Below, one piece after another: positions 33,176-44,451 of a DNA stretch of 64,000 nucleotides. The stretch comes from Budorcas taxicolor (taxonomy: Eukaryota; Chordata; Mammalia; Artiodactyla; Bovidae), in NCBI RefSeq assembly GCF_023091745.1, contig NC_068935.1, forward strand, positions 19,203,775 to 19,267,774, in the 5' to 3' direction. The position numbers and the translations under genes were made by a program. The notes beneath the pieces were generated by a model that had not been told where the DNA came from, ran no database searches, and saw only the letters and a list, made by a program, of their open reading frames with translations. Position 1 is the stretch's first letter, and the number at the start of each line of letters is the position of its first letter.

Positions 33176-33845
33176 GGCTATAACCCCTTCCTGTGGTAAC
33201 TTTCTGGAGGCAAGAACTGAGTTTTCCAGCCTGAGGGAATGAAACCCATTTTCCAAAGTGGGAAAGTCCAGGTGTCTCTGTGTCTCTGGTTTAGAAACCT
33301 GTGATATGAGACCTCATTTGAGGAGGCTGGTTTGCGACCTTGTTCCCTGGGGCTAGTTTCTGCAAAAGTGAGTGGAGAGCAGACTGTTCCTTTTAATAAT
33401 AGCAAGTCTGAATGAACAAACTGACCATTTATTCAATAATGAGCATATTTCAGGCCCTTTGGCCCAAAATCTTTGGTCAAAGCATTTCTGAGAAAGGCCA
33501 AAGCAGTTTCCAGAATTCAGACCTTTCTGCCCAAGCTCTCCTGTGAATCCCTTTTGAAGCTTCCTTCTATCCCTTCTTTGACTTTGTAAACTTTTCTTTT
33601 TCTTTCCTTCATTCAGCTCATGGTGTTGCTGTGGGTTCTCTTGTTTCATGGGATTTCAACCTCTGAGCTTTTTAGGCCCTCATCTCCCACCACCCCACCC
33701 CTCTTTAAACACCTTCTCCCCACCCATCACCCCTCACTTCATCACATTACTGATTTCATTTTCTTCAGCCGTAGGCCCTCTCTCAATATTGTCCTGTTCT
33801 CTAAGTGCCAAAGGGAAAGGGGTCAGCATCAAGATACACGCCTTT
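33176..33845. other. Unassigned stretch
   Basis: Ends in pyrimidine-rich DNA (33590-33790). No gene recognised. Confidence 0.35.
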
Positions 33846-33846
33846 G

Positions 33847-33957
33847 GGGATTTCCCAGGCAGTCCAACAGTTAGGACTCAGCACTCTCACTGGGTTCAAT
33901 CCCTGGTCGGGGACCTAAGATTCCACCAACTGCACTGTGGGACCAAAAAATAAAAAT
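33847..33957 (+). mobile_element. CHR-type SINE
   Basis: Sense copy 'ggggatttcccaggcagtccaacagttagg' to an A-rich tail, with a deletion in the middle ('cactctcactgggttcaatccctgg'). Confidence 0.87.
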
Positions 33958-34089
33958 GTACACACCCCTTTGCTGCATTTCTTTCCTTGGGTCTCAGCCT
34001 TCAGCCCTTCACTTCATAACAGGGGAAATTGGAGCTAGAGAAATACTTCTTCAAGGCAAAGTTTCAGAGACAGCAAGTCTTCCTCTTTA

Positions 34090-34285
34090 CCTATAGCCAT
34101 CATTTACTAAGCCGAGTGCCAGGTACCATGCCACTGTCCTGGCATGCGTTATCTCACTGAATCTCTTCCACAGCTCCATCAAATAGGCATTCTTAGTATT
34201 TCCATATCCCAGAGGAGGAAACAGGCTCAGAGCCACTAAGGGACTTGTACAAGTTCAGTCAGCTGGTGAGTAGCAAAGTGGATCT
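34090..34285 (-). repeat. MIR
   Basis: Antisense, nearly full length: 'atttactaagccgagtgccaggtacc', 'tcccagaggaggaaacaggctcagag', 'cagctggtgagtagcaaag'. Confidence 0.8.
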
Positions 34286-34360
34286 ATGTGTCTGGTCCTA
34301 GGGCCTGCATGATTACACAGAGTATTCTGCTATTAAGGATTCCCCATGGTGTATATCAGG

Positions 34361-34598
34361 CTTCCATGATGGCTCAAACAGTAACAAATCTGCCTGCAAT
34401 GCAGGAGACACAGGAGATGTGGGTTCAATCCCTGGGTCTGGAAGATCCCCTGGAAGAGGAAATTGCAACCCACTCCAGTATTCTTGCCTGGGAAATCTCA
34501 TGGACAGAGGATCCTGGCGGGCTACAGTCCATGGGGTAACGAAGAGTTGGATACAACTTAACATGCACACGTGCATACAGTATCTACCTCCTACCTTG
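34361..34598 (+). mobile_element. Bov-tA SINE
   Basis: Sense SINE with a duplication TGGTGTATATCAGG / TGGTGTGTATCAGG (34348-34360 region and 34599-34612) and a purine/pyrimidine tail with CACACGTGCA. Confidence 0.92.
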
Positions 34599-34612
34599 TG
34601 GTGTGTATCAGG

Positions 34613-35520
34613 CTGGGTTGTACTGGAGGCCAATCTATGCAGCAACAGATTTTCTTGGGTGTGAAGAGTCTGAGCCCGGAAGAGCCTCAGTAACTTTAAA
34701 CACCAAGAAAGAAGGGGGAGTTGGTTTTAATGGCAGAATAATGTTGCCAGGGTTATTAAGTATCATTGTAGGGGTGGGCCTGGGAACCTGGTTTTGATTC
34801 TTGAGAACTGAAACCTGAGTAAAACTGCAACTATTGGCATTGAGAAGTACATTCCTGAGACCCCTGTGACTATTGCTAGTTTCATAGACCCTGGGGATGT
34901 GAAACATACTTGGTATTTTCTTCCTCCCACTCCCTTCCGGAAGCCAGTGCCAAGAGCAGAGGTAGGGAATGACTTCCTGGATGCTCTCAGCTTAGGGGAC
35001 TGGAAAAGGAGAGAGAGCCAGGAAAGGGGCCCAGAATAGGCTAAACAACATTCTTGTTGGCTTGGATTCTTGGGTTTCCAGCTCACCCAAGTCCTTCTTG
35101 TCTGATTCTCATTATCAAACTTGCAACACGAGGCAAGGAATATTTGGCATCCACCAAAGCAGACTCATTGAATGCGTGTTGATGTGACTCAAACTCATGA
35201 GTACAACAAATCCATGCCCAGAGATTTCAAGAATATTCCCGTGGGAGCAAGTCTGTCTTGGAGCCATAACCTAAGACCCCATTTGAAGGAGCCCAAGTTT
35301 TCACTTTGACTGGAGTGCATGGATCGATTTAACATTGCTACAGAAAAACAATTTTTTTTGTTTGTTTTTCTTAGCTCCTTCCTGGAAAGATCTTACATTG
35401 GCTATAATTTCTCTAAAATCTCTTTTGAGTTGGAGATGCCAGACGAAGACTCCCACCTCTTTTCTGCAGGGTTTGTCCTTTTTATTGTCATTCAGTCATG
35501 GGAGTCAGTGGGCCTAAGGG
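34613..35520. other. Unassigned, repeat-poor stretch
   Basis: No exon recognised. Frames at 34635-34907 and 34763-35086 on the minus strand overlap in different frames and show no domain. Confidence 0.35.
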
Positions 35521-35524
35521 TCTC

Positions 35525-35625
35525 TTAAGGCCTCAGTCACTTGCTCCATGTCTAATGCCTGACAAGTCATGTGGTCTCCCTAGGCCTCAGTTCTCCCATC
35601 TGTAATGATCCCGATTCTCCAGTTT
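35525..35625 (+). repeat. MIR fragment
   Basis: Sense core 'cctcagtcacttgctccatg...ggtctccctaggcctcagttctcccatctgtaatg'. Confidence 0.6.
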
Positions 35626-35749
35626 CCATGGGGATATTAAAACAAGCAGATCATTGAAAACAAATGGTCCAAGATAGATGATTGTAGTTGTTTTCAGGTT
35701 TTCCCTGGTTAAAGAGCTGTTTTGGAAAAAAAGAGAGAGAGAGAAGTAG

Positions 35750-36180
35750 TAGAAGGTTCAAGGGCTGAGAGTTGGAATCATTTGCTTAAGTTCAAATTCC
35801 TGGTCTGTCTCCTACTAACTATGCGATCTTGGAAAGTTTCTTAACCATCTAATTGCCTTAACTCTGTACAATGGAAAGAGTAATAATTACACCTATGTTG
35901 TAGAGCAATAGTAAGGAATCAAAGAGACAATACATAGCAAGGGTCTGCCCCATAGTTAGTGCTCAGTCAAGAGCAGCTATTTCTTTTATGATGATGAGCG
36001 CCTGAATCCTAGTCCAGCAACTTTGGGTAAGTCGCTTAGCCTCCTTAAACTTAAGTTCCTCCACCTGTATAATGGGAACAATCACAGTAGTCACCTCATA
36101 GGGTTTTCTTGAGGAATAAACAAGCTCATTCTTGCAAGGTTCTCAGCATACTGCTGGGCCTGTAGAAGTGCTCAAGAAAG
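35750..36180 (+). repeat. Two MIR copies in tandem
   Basis: A first sense MIR (35755-35980) ends at 'catagttagtgctcagtcaagagcagctatt'. A second (about 35990-36180) follows at once, from 'tgaatcctagtccagcaac' to 'gaagtgctcaagaaagta'. Confidence 0.75.
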
Positions 36181-36955
36181 TATTGTCAGTTGCCAACTTA
36201 GTGGCCCTGTAGGCTCTTTGGCCCCTGGCTTCTCCATGTCTGGGCCACTTCTGAACCTAACTCCCACCCCAGCAGAGGTTTCTGATGCCTGTTTTTGAGG
36301 GTGAGCGGAGGAGACAGCCTTTCTGCCTGGAGACCTCCTGAGAGCTTCCTGCAAAAACCCTGCACGTGGGCTGTGTCACCTGGGCTGTGTCACCTGGGCT
36401 GCTTCTGGACAGCAGCTGATTGATTCCTAGGACCCCAAATGGTTCACAAAGTGACAAAAATGAGGACAAGGCAGACCTTGCTTATCAGCTCCCATAGGAA
36501 CCTGGCCCCAGGCAGCACCAAGTTTTGTTAGCTGCCCTTCCCTTTCCTCCCTTGGCAGCCCCACCAGGCACGTATTCCCTTTTGGCCTTCCTCCAAGACA
36601 ACAGGCCAGAGGGCCCTGCGTCTCCTCCCACGTCAAGGAAGGCAAGCAGATGCTGCCATAGTGACAGTTCCTACCTGATCAATAGAGCTGGGAATTGAAC
36701 CCTGGTGACAGGGCCTGCCTTGAGGGCGGCTACCTCCCAGGGCATCACCTACCTCAGCCTGGTGACCAAGCAACCCGCCCTGCCCACCACTGGCTGGGCA
36801 CCAGCCTTGAAGCCTTTCTCGATACATTTATCTGCACCTCTGGGGCCCCACAGTGACTGCTCATTTCAGGCATATGCTGTCCTCATTGGATTCCTCAGTG
36901 ACCTTTGCCTTAGTTCAGCCCTTATTATTTCTTTCCTGAACTGGTCAATATTATT
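36181..36955. other. Unassigned GC-richer stretch with a short tandem repeat
   Basis: A 14-bp unit GGGCTGTGTCACCT is repeated at 36368-36381 and 36382-36395 with a partial third copy. Otherwise no repeat or recognised exon. Confidence 0.5.
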
Positions 36956-36959
36956 GTTG

Positions 36960-37110
36960 CTGCCGCTGAAGCTGTTAATAACAGTAGGAATAGCTAACAT
37001 TACTGAGTGCTTCCTGTGTGTGAGGCACTATGCTAAGTACTTCATATGTATTTTCGTATTCCATCCTCCTAATAACCATTTCAGGTAGGAGGCAGTATTG
37101 TTACTTCTAG
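36960..37110 (-). repeat. MIR
   Basis: Antisense: 'tactgagtgcttcctgtgtgtgaggcactatgctaagtacttcatatgtattttcgtattccatcctcctaataacc'. Confidence 0.75.
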
Positions 37111-37211
37111 AGATATTGGTCAGCCTGGAGTGGTAAGGGTCCAGATGGGATCTTGGACACCTATAAAATATTCAGAAGGGGTTACATGACCCAGGGGGAC
37201 TTTTTGATGTG

Positions 37212-37293
37212 TTAGGGTTAGCCAAAAAGTTCTTTCAGGCTTTTCCATAACATCTTATGGAAAAATAAGCGAACTTTTTGGCCAACCCAATAA
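37212..37293. mobile_element. Mariner-derived MITE, hairpin (miR-2284/2285-like)
   Basis: An 82-bp near-perfect inverted repeat. The left arm starts GTTAGGGTTAGCCAAAAAGT and the right arm ends CTTTTTGGCCAACCCAATAA; the two arms pair almost throughout. The central stem TTCCATAA / TTATGGAA closes on a 4-nt loop (37251-37254). The length and GGCCAAAAAGTTCG-type termini match the ruminant mariner MITE. From knowledge, the bovine miR-2284/miR-2285 family derives from this element and shares the AAAAAGTTCGTTCGGG-like arm sequence. Whether this copy is transcribed and processed is unknown. Confidence 0.85.
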
Positions 37294-37294
37294 C

Positions 37295-37608
37295 TGGCCA
37301 AAAAGCCCTTCTATGCCACCCCTTCCACTTTTCCACTGGTACAGCAGACATTGGTGCAGCAGTGTACAACTGATTGACTTGGACACAGCAGATGTTGCTC
37401 ATTCTGAATCCTGCTGGGCCCTTGGCCATGGCTGGAGATATGGGAGCCATACCACCTCTAACTGCTTGCAGCACAGGAGGATTTTTGCATCTGACCCACC
37501 CTTCAGTTGCTTGGATACTAGCTGGGATCAGGCTAGGGTAGCCCCATGGTGGACATGACCAAGTAAAGATCTCACTTCTTAGCCCGAAGTTTCAGACTTT
37601 CTATTATG
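37295..37608. other. Unassigned stretch
   Basis: Frames on both strands (37235-37474 minus, 37313-37558 plus) overlap and partly cross the MITE; neither shows a domain. Confidence 0.35.
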
Positions 37609-37610
37609 TG

Positions 37611-37822
37611 GGCTTCCCAGGTGGCTCAGTGGTTAAGAATCTGCCTGTAATGCAGGAGACACAGGAGGCATGGGTTTGATCCCTGGGTAGGGAAGATCCC
37701 CTGAAGGAGGAAATGGCAACCCACTCCCATATTCTTGCCTGGAGATTCCCATGAACAGAGGATCCTGGTGGGCTACAGTTCATGGGGTCGTAAAGAGTCA
37801 GACATGACAGCACGCACACACT
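37611..37822 (+). mobile_element. Bov-tA SINE
   Basis: Sense copy from 'gggcttcccaggtggctcag' to 'gacatgacagcacgcacacac'. Confidence 0.93.
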
Positions 37823-38034
37823 ATATTAGTATAAATGACTATGACACACATTTCCAATAGTATTTACTTAACACAGACCCCATACTCCAGCTACACCAGG
37901 CTACCCTCATCCCCAGAATACATCTTGCACATAAATACCCATTTCCATGCCTCTGTTCATGGTGCTGTCCTACTGGTTCTTCTCCAAAGATCCTTCTGAG
38001 AACATCTCACTTCTTTCTTTTTTCATCTCAAGGA

Positions 38035-39260
38035 CCCATTGAGCATCTGTTATATACTAGGTGCTGTGCTTGGCACTTAGAATGTGATTATTAACTTGCC
38101 TTCATCAAGCTGACAATTTAGTGCAGGAAACAGACATTAAGCAAACCAACAGAGACATACATAATTAGAGTTGAACCTTGAACAATATGAGGTTTGGCTC
38201 ACCAACCTCTGTGTCACTGAAAAAAATGTGTATAACTTATAGTCAGCCCTCCATATATGTGATCCCAACCTATCTGCAATTCCCACCCATGGATTCTACC
38301 ACTGATCATGTCGTAGTGTGGTATCTGTGCTCAGTCACTCCGTCATATCTGATTCTTTGCGACCCCATGCACTGTAGCCTGCCAGGCTCCTCTGGCCACA
38401 GAATTTTCCAGGCAAGAATACTGGGGTGGGTTGTCATTTGCTTCTCCAGGGAATCTTCCTGACTCAGGGATTGAACCCTTGTCTCTTGCATTACTGCTGA
38501 GCCACCTGGGAAGTCCCCCCACATCAGAAAATATCCACATGTAGGTGAACCCACACCACTCTGACCCATGTTGTTCAAGGGCCAAATGTGTAAGTTGTGA
38601 TAAGCGCTGTAAGGGAGAAGAAAGGGTGGTTATGAGAGATGGTTACAAGGGAGACAATTTAGATGGGAGGGAATGAAGAAAGGTCTTTCTGGGGGAAGTG
38701 ACATCTAAGCTGAGATTGGAAAGATGAATAAATAATAGCAAAGAATATTCCAGACTGAGGGACCAACGTGGGCAGACACTTGAGATGGGTGCTGGCCATA
38801 TTCAGCTGACTCAAAGAGTTAGTGAACCATGGAAAAGGGGTGCTCAGTGAGACTGGAGACCACGTGGGGGCTTGCAGGCCATGGTAATGACTTCCCTCTT
38901 TATGCTGAGTGCATTGGGAAGCCATGGATGTGTTTTCATCAGGGATCAAAATGATTAATTCATACGTTTAAAATAGTCCTCTGGCTGCTACACAAACTTG
39001 GCCTGTAGAGAGTTATGAAGGGAAAGAAGGCCAAGATTAGGTGGCTGGGATACTAGTTCAGGGAGAGATTCTGGTGGCTTGGACTAAGGGGTGGCAGTGG
39101 CCATGGAGAGAAGTGAGCAGATTTAAGATACATATTAACAGCTAGAGCCAAAAGGACTTGCTGGTGGATGGGATATGCTGGCAAGGGGAGGGAGCAATCA
39201 AGGAGGACTTCCATGTGTCTGACTTGAGTGAGGAAGATGGCAGTACCACTAAGGGACATG
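38035..39260 (-). repeat. L2-like LINE remnant, interrupted
   Basis: Antisense L2-type 3' sequence: 'ttgagcatctgttatatactaggtgctgtgcttggcac' (38040), then after a SINE 'gggggaagtgacatctaagctgagattgg' (38690), 'cattgggaagccatggatgtgtttt' (38910) and 'gattctggtggcttggactaagggg' (39067). Frames are destroyed. Confidence 0.6.
38322..38515 (-). mobile_element. Bov-tA SINE
   Basis: Antisense copy from 'tgtgctcagtcactccgtc' to 'gagccacctgggaagtccc'. A short internal deletion lies near 38490. Confidence 0.92.
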
Positions 39261-39394
39261 GGGATGTAGCCTGAAGCCAGTTCAGGGTTTAGCTCTCCTG
39301 TGCCGCATTCGGTCTCTAATGGTTATGGAGCATATATACTATACTACTTTGTTTTGACGATAACTAACATGAGAGTATTTGTTGTCTCTCTGTC

Positions 39395-39602
39395 CCTGCA
39401 TGCTCAGTCGCTTCAGCCGTTTCCAACTCTTTGCGACCCCGTGGACTGTAGCCCACCAGGCTTCTCTGTTCATGGGATTCTCTGAAGAATAATGCAGTGG
39501 GTTGCCATGCCCTCCTCCAGAGGATCTTCCTGATCCAGGGATCAAACCCGAATCTCTTGCATTCCAGGCAGATTCCTTACCACTGAGCCACTGGGAAGCC
39601 CC
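39395..39602 (-). mobile_element. Bov-tA SINE
   Basis: Antisense copy ('gcatgctcagtcgcttcagcc' to 'gagccactgggaagcccc'), directly followed by a different SINE. Confidence 0.92.
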
Positions 39603-39611
39603 ATGGTCTCC

Positions 39612-39738
39612 CTGCTGCTGCTGCTAAGTCACTTCAGTCGTGTCTGACTCTGTGCGACCCCATAGATGGCAGCCAACAAGGCTCTGCTGTCCATGGGATT
39701 TTCCAGGTAGGAGTACTGGAGTGGGTTGCCATTGCCTT
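39612..39738 (-). mobile_element. Bov-A SINE with (CTG)4 tail
   Basis: One reversed monomer starting after the CTG run at 39612-39623 and ending 'gtgggttgccattgcctta'. No tRNA-like head. Confidence 0.9.
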
Positions 39739-39739
39739 A

Positions 39740-40330
39740 GGTTTTAAACTCTTTGAGGACACTGACTATGTCTTCCTCATGTCTGTACTCCCCAAAGCAC
39801 CCAAGACATCATGTATTGAAGACTGATCAATTAAGGGAAGGAACTTGTTTATTTTTCAATTTTACTCTTCTCACTAAGGCATCAGACATGAATGGATCAA
39901 GCTTTTCTTTAAAAAAGAAAAAGATATGTTCCTGGATAGACTTTGAACTGCATTTAATCATTAATCCCCTTTTGAACAGTTGCTGCTGTGTCAGCATGAT
40001 GCACAGGGCACACCTAACCTTGGTCTTCAGAACATCCTTCATCCATGCAGTAAAGCCTCTCTGTTCACAGAAGTGTGACTTCATGGGAATGTACAGGCTA
40101 GCTCAGGATGGGCAGAGCAGAAGACGAGAAGTGGCCTGAGGGCCTCAGTTGCTCAGGCAGGTGTGGGTTTTCATGGCCATGGGTAAGCACATACTATGGA
40201 TAGCATGCTGTGGACCTTAGAGTCCATCACAGAATAGACAAAATATAGCGGGGTTGCAGCGTCTAGACAAGATAAAATAAGGAGGTGCCCTATTGCAGTG
40301 TTTATGTGATTCTTGCAGTTCTCCAGGGAG
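39740..40330. other. Unassigned stretch
   Basis: The frame 39753-40139 (128 aa, plus) is open but has no domain and an A-run coding KKKK. Probably incidental. Confidence 0.35.
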
Positions 40331-40334
40331 TTGT

Positions 40335-40425
40335 CTGATCTATAGTTCTGAGGTAGGAGCTCAGGAATCTACATTTTTACAAGCATCCCAGGGAATGGTG
40401 GTGCAGGTAAGCCCTGGATCACACG
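40335..40425. repeat. MER5-type fragment
   Basis: 'aggaatctacatttttacaagcatcccaggg' resembles the MER5A core. Confidence 0.45.
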
Positions 40426-40667
40426 TTGAGATGTCCTGGCTTCAGAGATCAGCCCTGGAACTGAAAGTGTGTACAGCTTGCTCCTTGGGGACAACCTGGC
40501 TCATCCCTGCTCCCTTCGTGGAGGAGGTCCAGAGTCATCCTCAGGAGCCCCAGGAGCTACACACACAGTTGTAGACATGCATGGGCACCCAGATGAGTAA
40601 CAGAAAAAGAGATGTAACAGTCCTGACCACCAGAATGGGAAGGATCAGGAGGTCAGAATCCATAACT

Positions 40668-40858
40668 TTAGTAAAGAATCTGCCTGCCAGTGCACGAGAC
40701 AAGGGTTTGATCCCTGGGTTGTGAAGATCCCCTGGAGAAGGGAATGACAACCCACTCCAATATTCTTGCCTGAAAAATCCCATGGACAGAAGAGCCTGGC
40801 AGGCTATGGTTCCTGGGGTTGCAAAGAGTCAGACTCCACTGAGAAGCATGCACACACA
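40668..40858 (+). mobile_element. Bov-tA SINE, head lost
   Basis: Starts inside the element at 'agtaaagaatctgcctgcc' and runs to 'agaagcatgcacacaca'. Confidence 0.9.
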
Positions 40859-40998
40859 TAGGTCCATTTTAGCGAAGGCCTTAAGGGGGTGCTAGGTGGT
40901 GGGTTAGTCTGCAGAGGCAGCACCCTGGCTGGTCCCCACAGACTGCTAAGCTTGGTTTCCAATGAGGAACTAAACCAGGCCTTGCCCTGTATGCTAAT

Positions 40999-41118
40999 GG
41001 GCTTCCCTCATGACTCAGATGGTAAAAAAATCTGCCTACAATGCAGAAGACCCGGGTTTGATCCCTGGGTTGTGAAGATCCCCTGGAGAATGGAAAGGCT
41101 ACCTACTCTGGTACCTAT
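40999..41118 (+). mobile_element. Bov-tA SINE, 5' half only
   Basis: Head 'gggcttccctcatgactcag' to 'ctacctactctggtacc'; the 3' half is absent. Confidence 0.9.
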
Positions 41119-41119
41119 T

Positions 41120-41884
41120 ACTCTGGTCATACCCAACCAAGGGTATTGGAGGGAGATGGGTATGAATTTAGCATCTCAGTGGGATTAAGGGTACCCAGCA
41201 GCTCCCTGCCTCCAGAGACCGGATCCTGGTCTAGCCAGCCCAGCTTCCTACCTAACCAAAACCTGCTTTGCATTCACCCCCTGTAGTCCAGACAGAATGG
41301 AAACCACCTTCCTTCAACTGTCCGTGGAGTTAACTCTAAGCAGCTCCATCATCACTGCTCCCACTTGCCTTGCCTTCAACCTCTCCTGATGGAGACCCAA
41401 GGCTGACCTGGTCATCATTTGCAGAACACACAGCCTATAGCAATGAACATCTAGGGGTCCACTTCTCTTCCTGTTTTCCAAAGCCACCAAGAGAAACTTG
41501 CAAGCTATCATCACATCCCCACCTTTTACCCACCTTGGACCTGACTGTACCGTCTGAATTCCCCAAATCTGGAACTGGCCTAGGTGGTAATCAACACCTC
41601 CCCAGCTTGTTTCAACTCTGGCACAGCTTCACCCAGTGATTTTCTTCCAAAAGGAGTCAACCCTGACTTTTGAGACCTCTTAAAGCCTCTCCATTCATGT
41701 GATCCCCTGCCACTGTCATAAATGTAAGCCCCTTTCCGCTCTCCTGGGGCTTTTCATCCCCATACATGTTTGAACTTTCTTTTCATCACCCCATCATGTC
41801 TCCCATGATTTTGGCTGTGCCCTTTGAGACTCAGGTTGCACATCGACTAAGTCCCCTGATCCTTCCCTCTTGCTGTGTCATCCA
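41120..41884. other. Unassigned stretch
   Basis: Repeat-poor. The overlapping frames 41314-41514 (minus) and 41370-41639 (plus) have no recognised domain. Confidence 0.35.
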
Positions 41885-42080
41885 CCTCTGAGCATCACAG
41901 CACTGGCTACACATTAGAGTCTCCTGGGAAGCTTTTTAACAAGGACTGAAGCCTGGACTCCCTCCCTGTGAGATTCTGATTCAACTGGCTTGAAGTGAGG
42001 CCTGGGCACTTTTACTTTTTAAAGAGCCACACCCCAGGTGATGCTGATGTGCAGCCAGATTTACAAACTCCAGACACCTT
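41885..42080. repeat. MER5A (hAT-Charlie) copy
   Basis: Nearly full-length non-autonomous hAT copy: 'ttagagtctcctgggaagctttttaac', 'gagattctgattcaactgg', 'ccccaggtgatgctgatgtgcagcc'. Confidence 0.75.
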
Positions 42081-42294
42081 CTTGCCTTAGAAAACATATC
42101 CATTCTCTTGCAGGTGCTTAGTCTCTGGGGCTGCACACACCACGTTACTGAGGTGTGATGTCCACATGCTCTTATTCTCTGACACTATTTTCAGGTCTTT
42201 TTTGTCCATCTTAAAAAAAAAAAAGAAAACAAGACAACAGATAATAGAATTCAAAAACAACTAAATATATTGTTTATTGTTTTAAAAAGATTGT

Positions 42295-42693
42295 TTTTTT
42301 TATTATTTTTTATTTTAATTGGAGGATAATTGCTTTAAAATGTTATGTTGGTTTCTGCTATACAACAATGTGAGCCAACTATGCCTGCATGTGTGCTCAG
42401 TTGCTCAGTCATGTCCGATTCTTTGGACCCCATGGACTGTAGCCTATCAGGCTCCTCTGTCCTTGGGATATCCTAGGCAAGAATACTGGCGTGGGTTCCC
42501 ATTTCTTTCTCTAGAGGATCTTCCTAACCCAGGGATCAAACCCGTGTCTCTTGTGTCTCCTGCATTGGCAGGTGGATGCTTTATCCCTGAGCCACCCAGG
42601 AAGCACCAAATCAGCTATAAATATATATTTATCCACACCCATCCCATTTGTGCATCTGTCCCACCCACCCCCCATCCCAGCCCTGTAGGTCAT
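42295..42693 (-). mobile_element. Old L1 3'-end fragment split by a SINE
   Basis: 'ttttaattggaggataattgctttaaaatgttatgttggtttctgctatacaacaatgtgag' (42312-42373), continuing at 42608 with 'atcagctataaatatatatttatcc', is the reversed 3' end of an older artiodactyl L1. Confidence 0.6.
42385..42606 (-). mobile_element. Bov-tA SINE
   Basis: Antisense copy from 'gcatgtgtgctcagttgctc' to 'gagccacccaggaagcacc', inside the L1 3' end. Confidence 0.92.
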
Positions 42694-42734
42694 CACAGTC
42701 TAAAAGATCAGTTCAGTTCAGTTCAGTCGCTCTG

Positions 42735-44348
42735 TCATGTCCGACTCTTTGTGACCCCATGAATCGCAGCACTCCAGGCCTCCCTGTCCATCACCAACTC
42801 CCGGAGTTCACTCAGATTCACGTCCATTGAGTCCGTGATTCCATCCAGCCATCTCATCCTCTGTCGTCCTCTTCTCTTCCTGCCCCCAATCCCTCCCAGC
42901 ATCAGAGTCTTTTCCAGTAAGTCAACACTTTGCATGAGGTGGCCAAAATACTGGAGTTTCAGCTTCAGCATCATTCCCTCCAAAGAAATCCCAGGGCTGA
43001 TCTCCTTCAGAATGGACTGCTTGGATCTCCTTGCAGTCCAAGGGACTCTCAAGAGTCTTCTCCAACACCACAGTTCAAAAGCATCAATTCTTCGGCACTC
43101 AGCATTCTTCACAGTCCAACTCTTACATCCATACATGACCACAGGAAAAACCATAGCCTTTACTAGACGGACCTTTGTTGGCAAAGTAATGTCTCTGCTT
43201 TTCAATATGCTATCTAGGTTGGTCATAACATTTCTTCCAAGGAGTAAACATCTTTTAATTTCATGGCTGCAGTCACTGTCTTCAGTGATTTTGGAGCCCC
43301 CCAAAATAAACTCTGACACTGTTTCCACTGTTTCCCCATCTATTTCCCATGAAGTAATGGGACGAGATGCCATGATCTTTGTTTTCTGAATGTTGAGCTT
43401 TAAGCCAACTTTTTCACTCTTCTCTTTCACTTTCATCAAGAGGCTTTTTAGTTCCTCTTCACTTTCTGCCCTAAGGGTGGTGTCATCTGCATATGTGAGG
43501 TTATTGATATTTCTCCCAGCGATCTTGATTTCAGCTTGTGCTTCTTCGAGCTCAGCGTTTCTCATGATGTACTCTCCATAGAAGTTAAATAAGCAGGGTG
43601 ACAATATACAGCCTTGATGTATTCCTTTTCCTATTTGGAACCAGTCTGTTGTTCCATGTCCAGTTCTAACTGTTGCTTCCTGACCTGCATACAGGTTTCT
43701 CAAGAGGCAGGTCAGGTGGTCTGGTATTCCCATCTCTTTCAGAATTCTGCACAGTTGATTCTGATCCACACAGTCAAAGGCTTTGGCATAGTCAATAAAG
43801 CATAAATAGATGTTTGTCTGGAACTCTCTTGCTTTTTCCATGATCCAGCGGATGTTGGCAATTTGATCTCTGGTTCCTCTGCCTTTTCTAAAACCAGCTT
43901 GAACATCTGGGAGTTCACAGTTCACGTATTGCTGAAGCCTGGCTTGGAGAATTTTGAGCATTACTTTACTAGCATGTGAGATGAGTGCAATTGTGTGGTA
44001 GATTGAGCATTCTTTAGCATTGCCTTTCTTTGGGACTGGAATGAAAACTGACCTTTTCCAGTCCTGTGGCCACTGCTGAGTTTTCCATATTTGCTGGCAT
44101 ATTGAGTTCAGCACTTTCACAGCATCATCTTTCAGGATTTGAAATAGCTCCACTGGAATTCCATCATCTCCACTAGCTTTGTTCATAGTGATGCTTTCTA
44201 AGGCCCACTTGACTTCAGATTCCAGGATGTCTGGCTCTAGGTGAGTGATCACACCATTATGATTATCTGGGTCATGAAGATCTTTTTTGTATAGTTCTTT
44301 TGTGTATTCTTGCCACCTCTTAATACCTTCTGCTTCTGTTAGGTCCAT
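42735..44348 (-). pseudogene. BovB reverse transcriptase frame, 537 aa
   Basis: Open frame covering the linker, complete RT and C-terminal domain. RT motifs in order: DGIPVELF about residues 62-69; VQAGFRKGRGTRDQ 149-162; motif A FIDYAKAFD 184-192; motif B QGCILSPCLFN 245-255; motif C YADD 286-289; motif D GLKLNIQKTK 315-324. The C-terminal WCWRRLLRVPW and RMRWLDGI blocks follow. Both catalytic Asp sites are intact. The start is an internal Met: a 1-nt deletion at about 44349 ('ccatacattt', where the copies near 4335 and 62735 have one more base) separates it from the endonuclease. The host role is none known; this enzyme copies BovB RNA at the target site. Confidence 0.92.
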
Positions 44349-44451
44349 ACATTTCTGTCCTTTATCGAGCCCATCCTTGCATGAAATGTTCCCTTGGTAT
44401 CTGTAATTTTCTTGAAGAGATCTCTAGTCTTTCCCATCCTGTTCTTTTCCT

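Noticed and set aside
36368..36400. 14-bp tandem repeat as a regulatory array
   Set aside because: Only two full units and a partial third; too short to support more than a local duplication.
42835..43389. 184-aa plus-strand open frame
   Set aside because: It is the antisense shadow of the BovB RT frame (42735-44348) and contains no independent domain.
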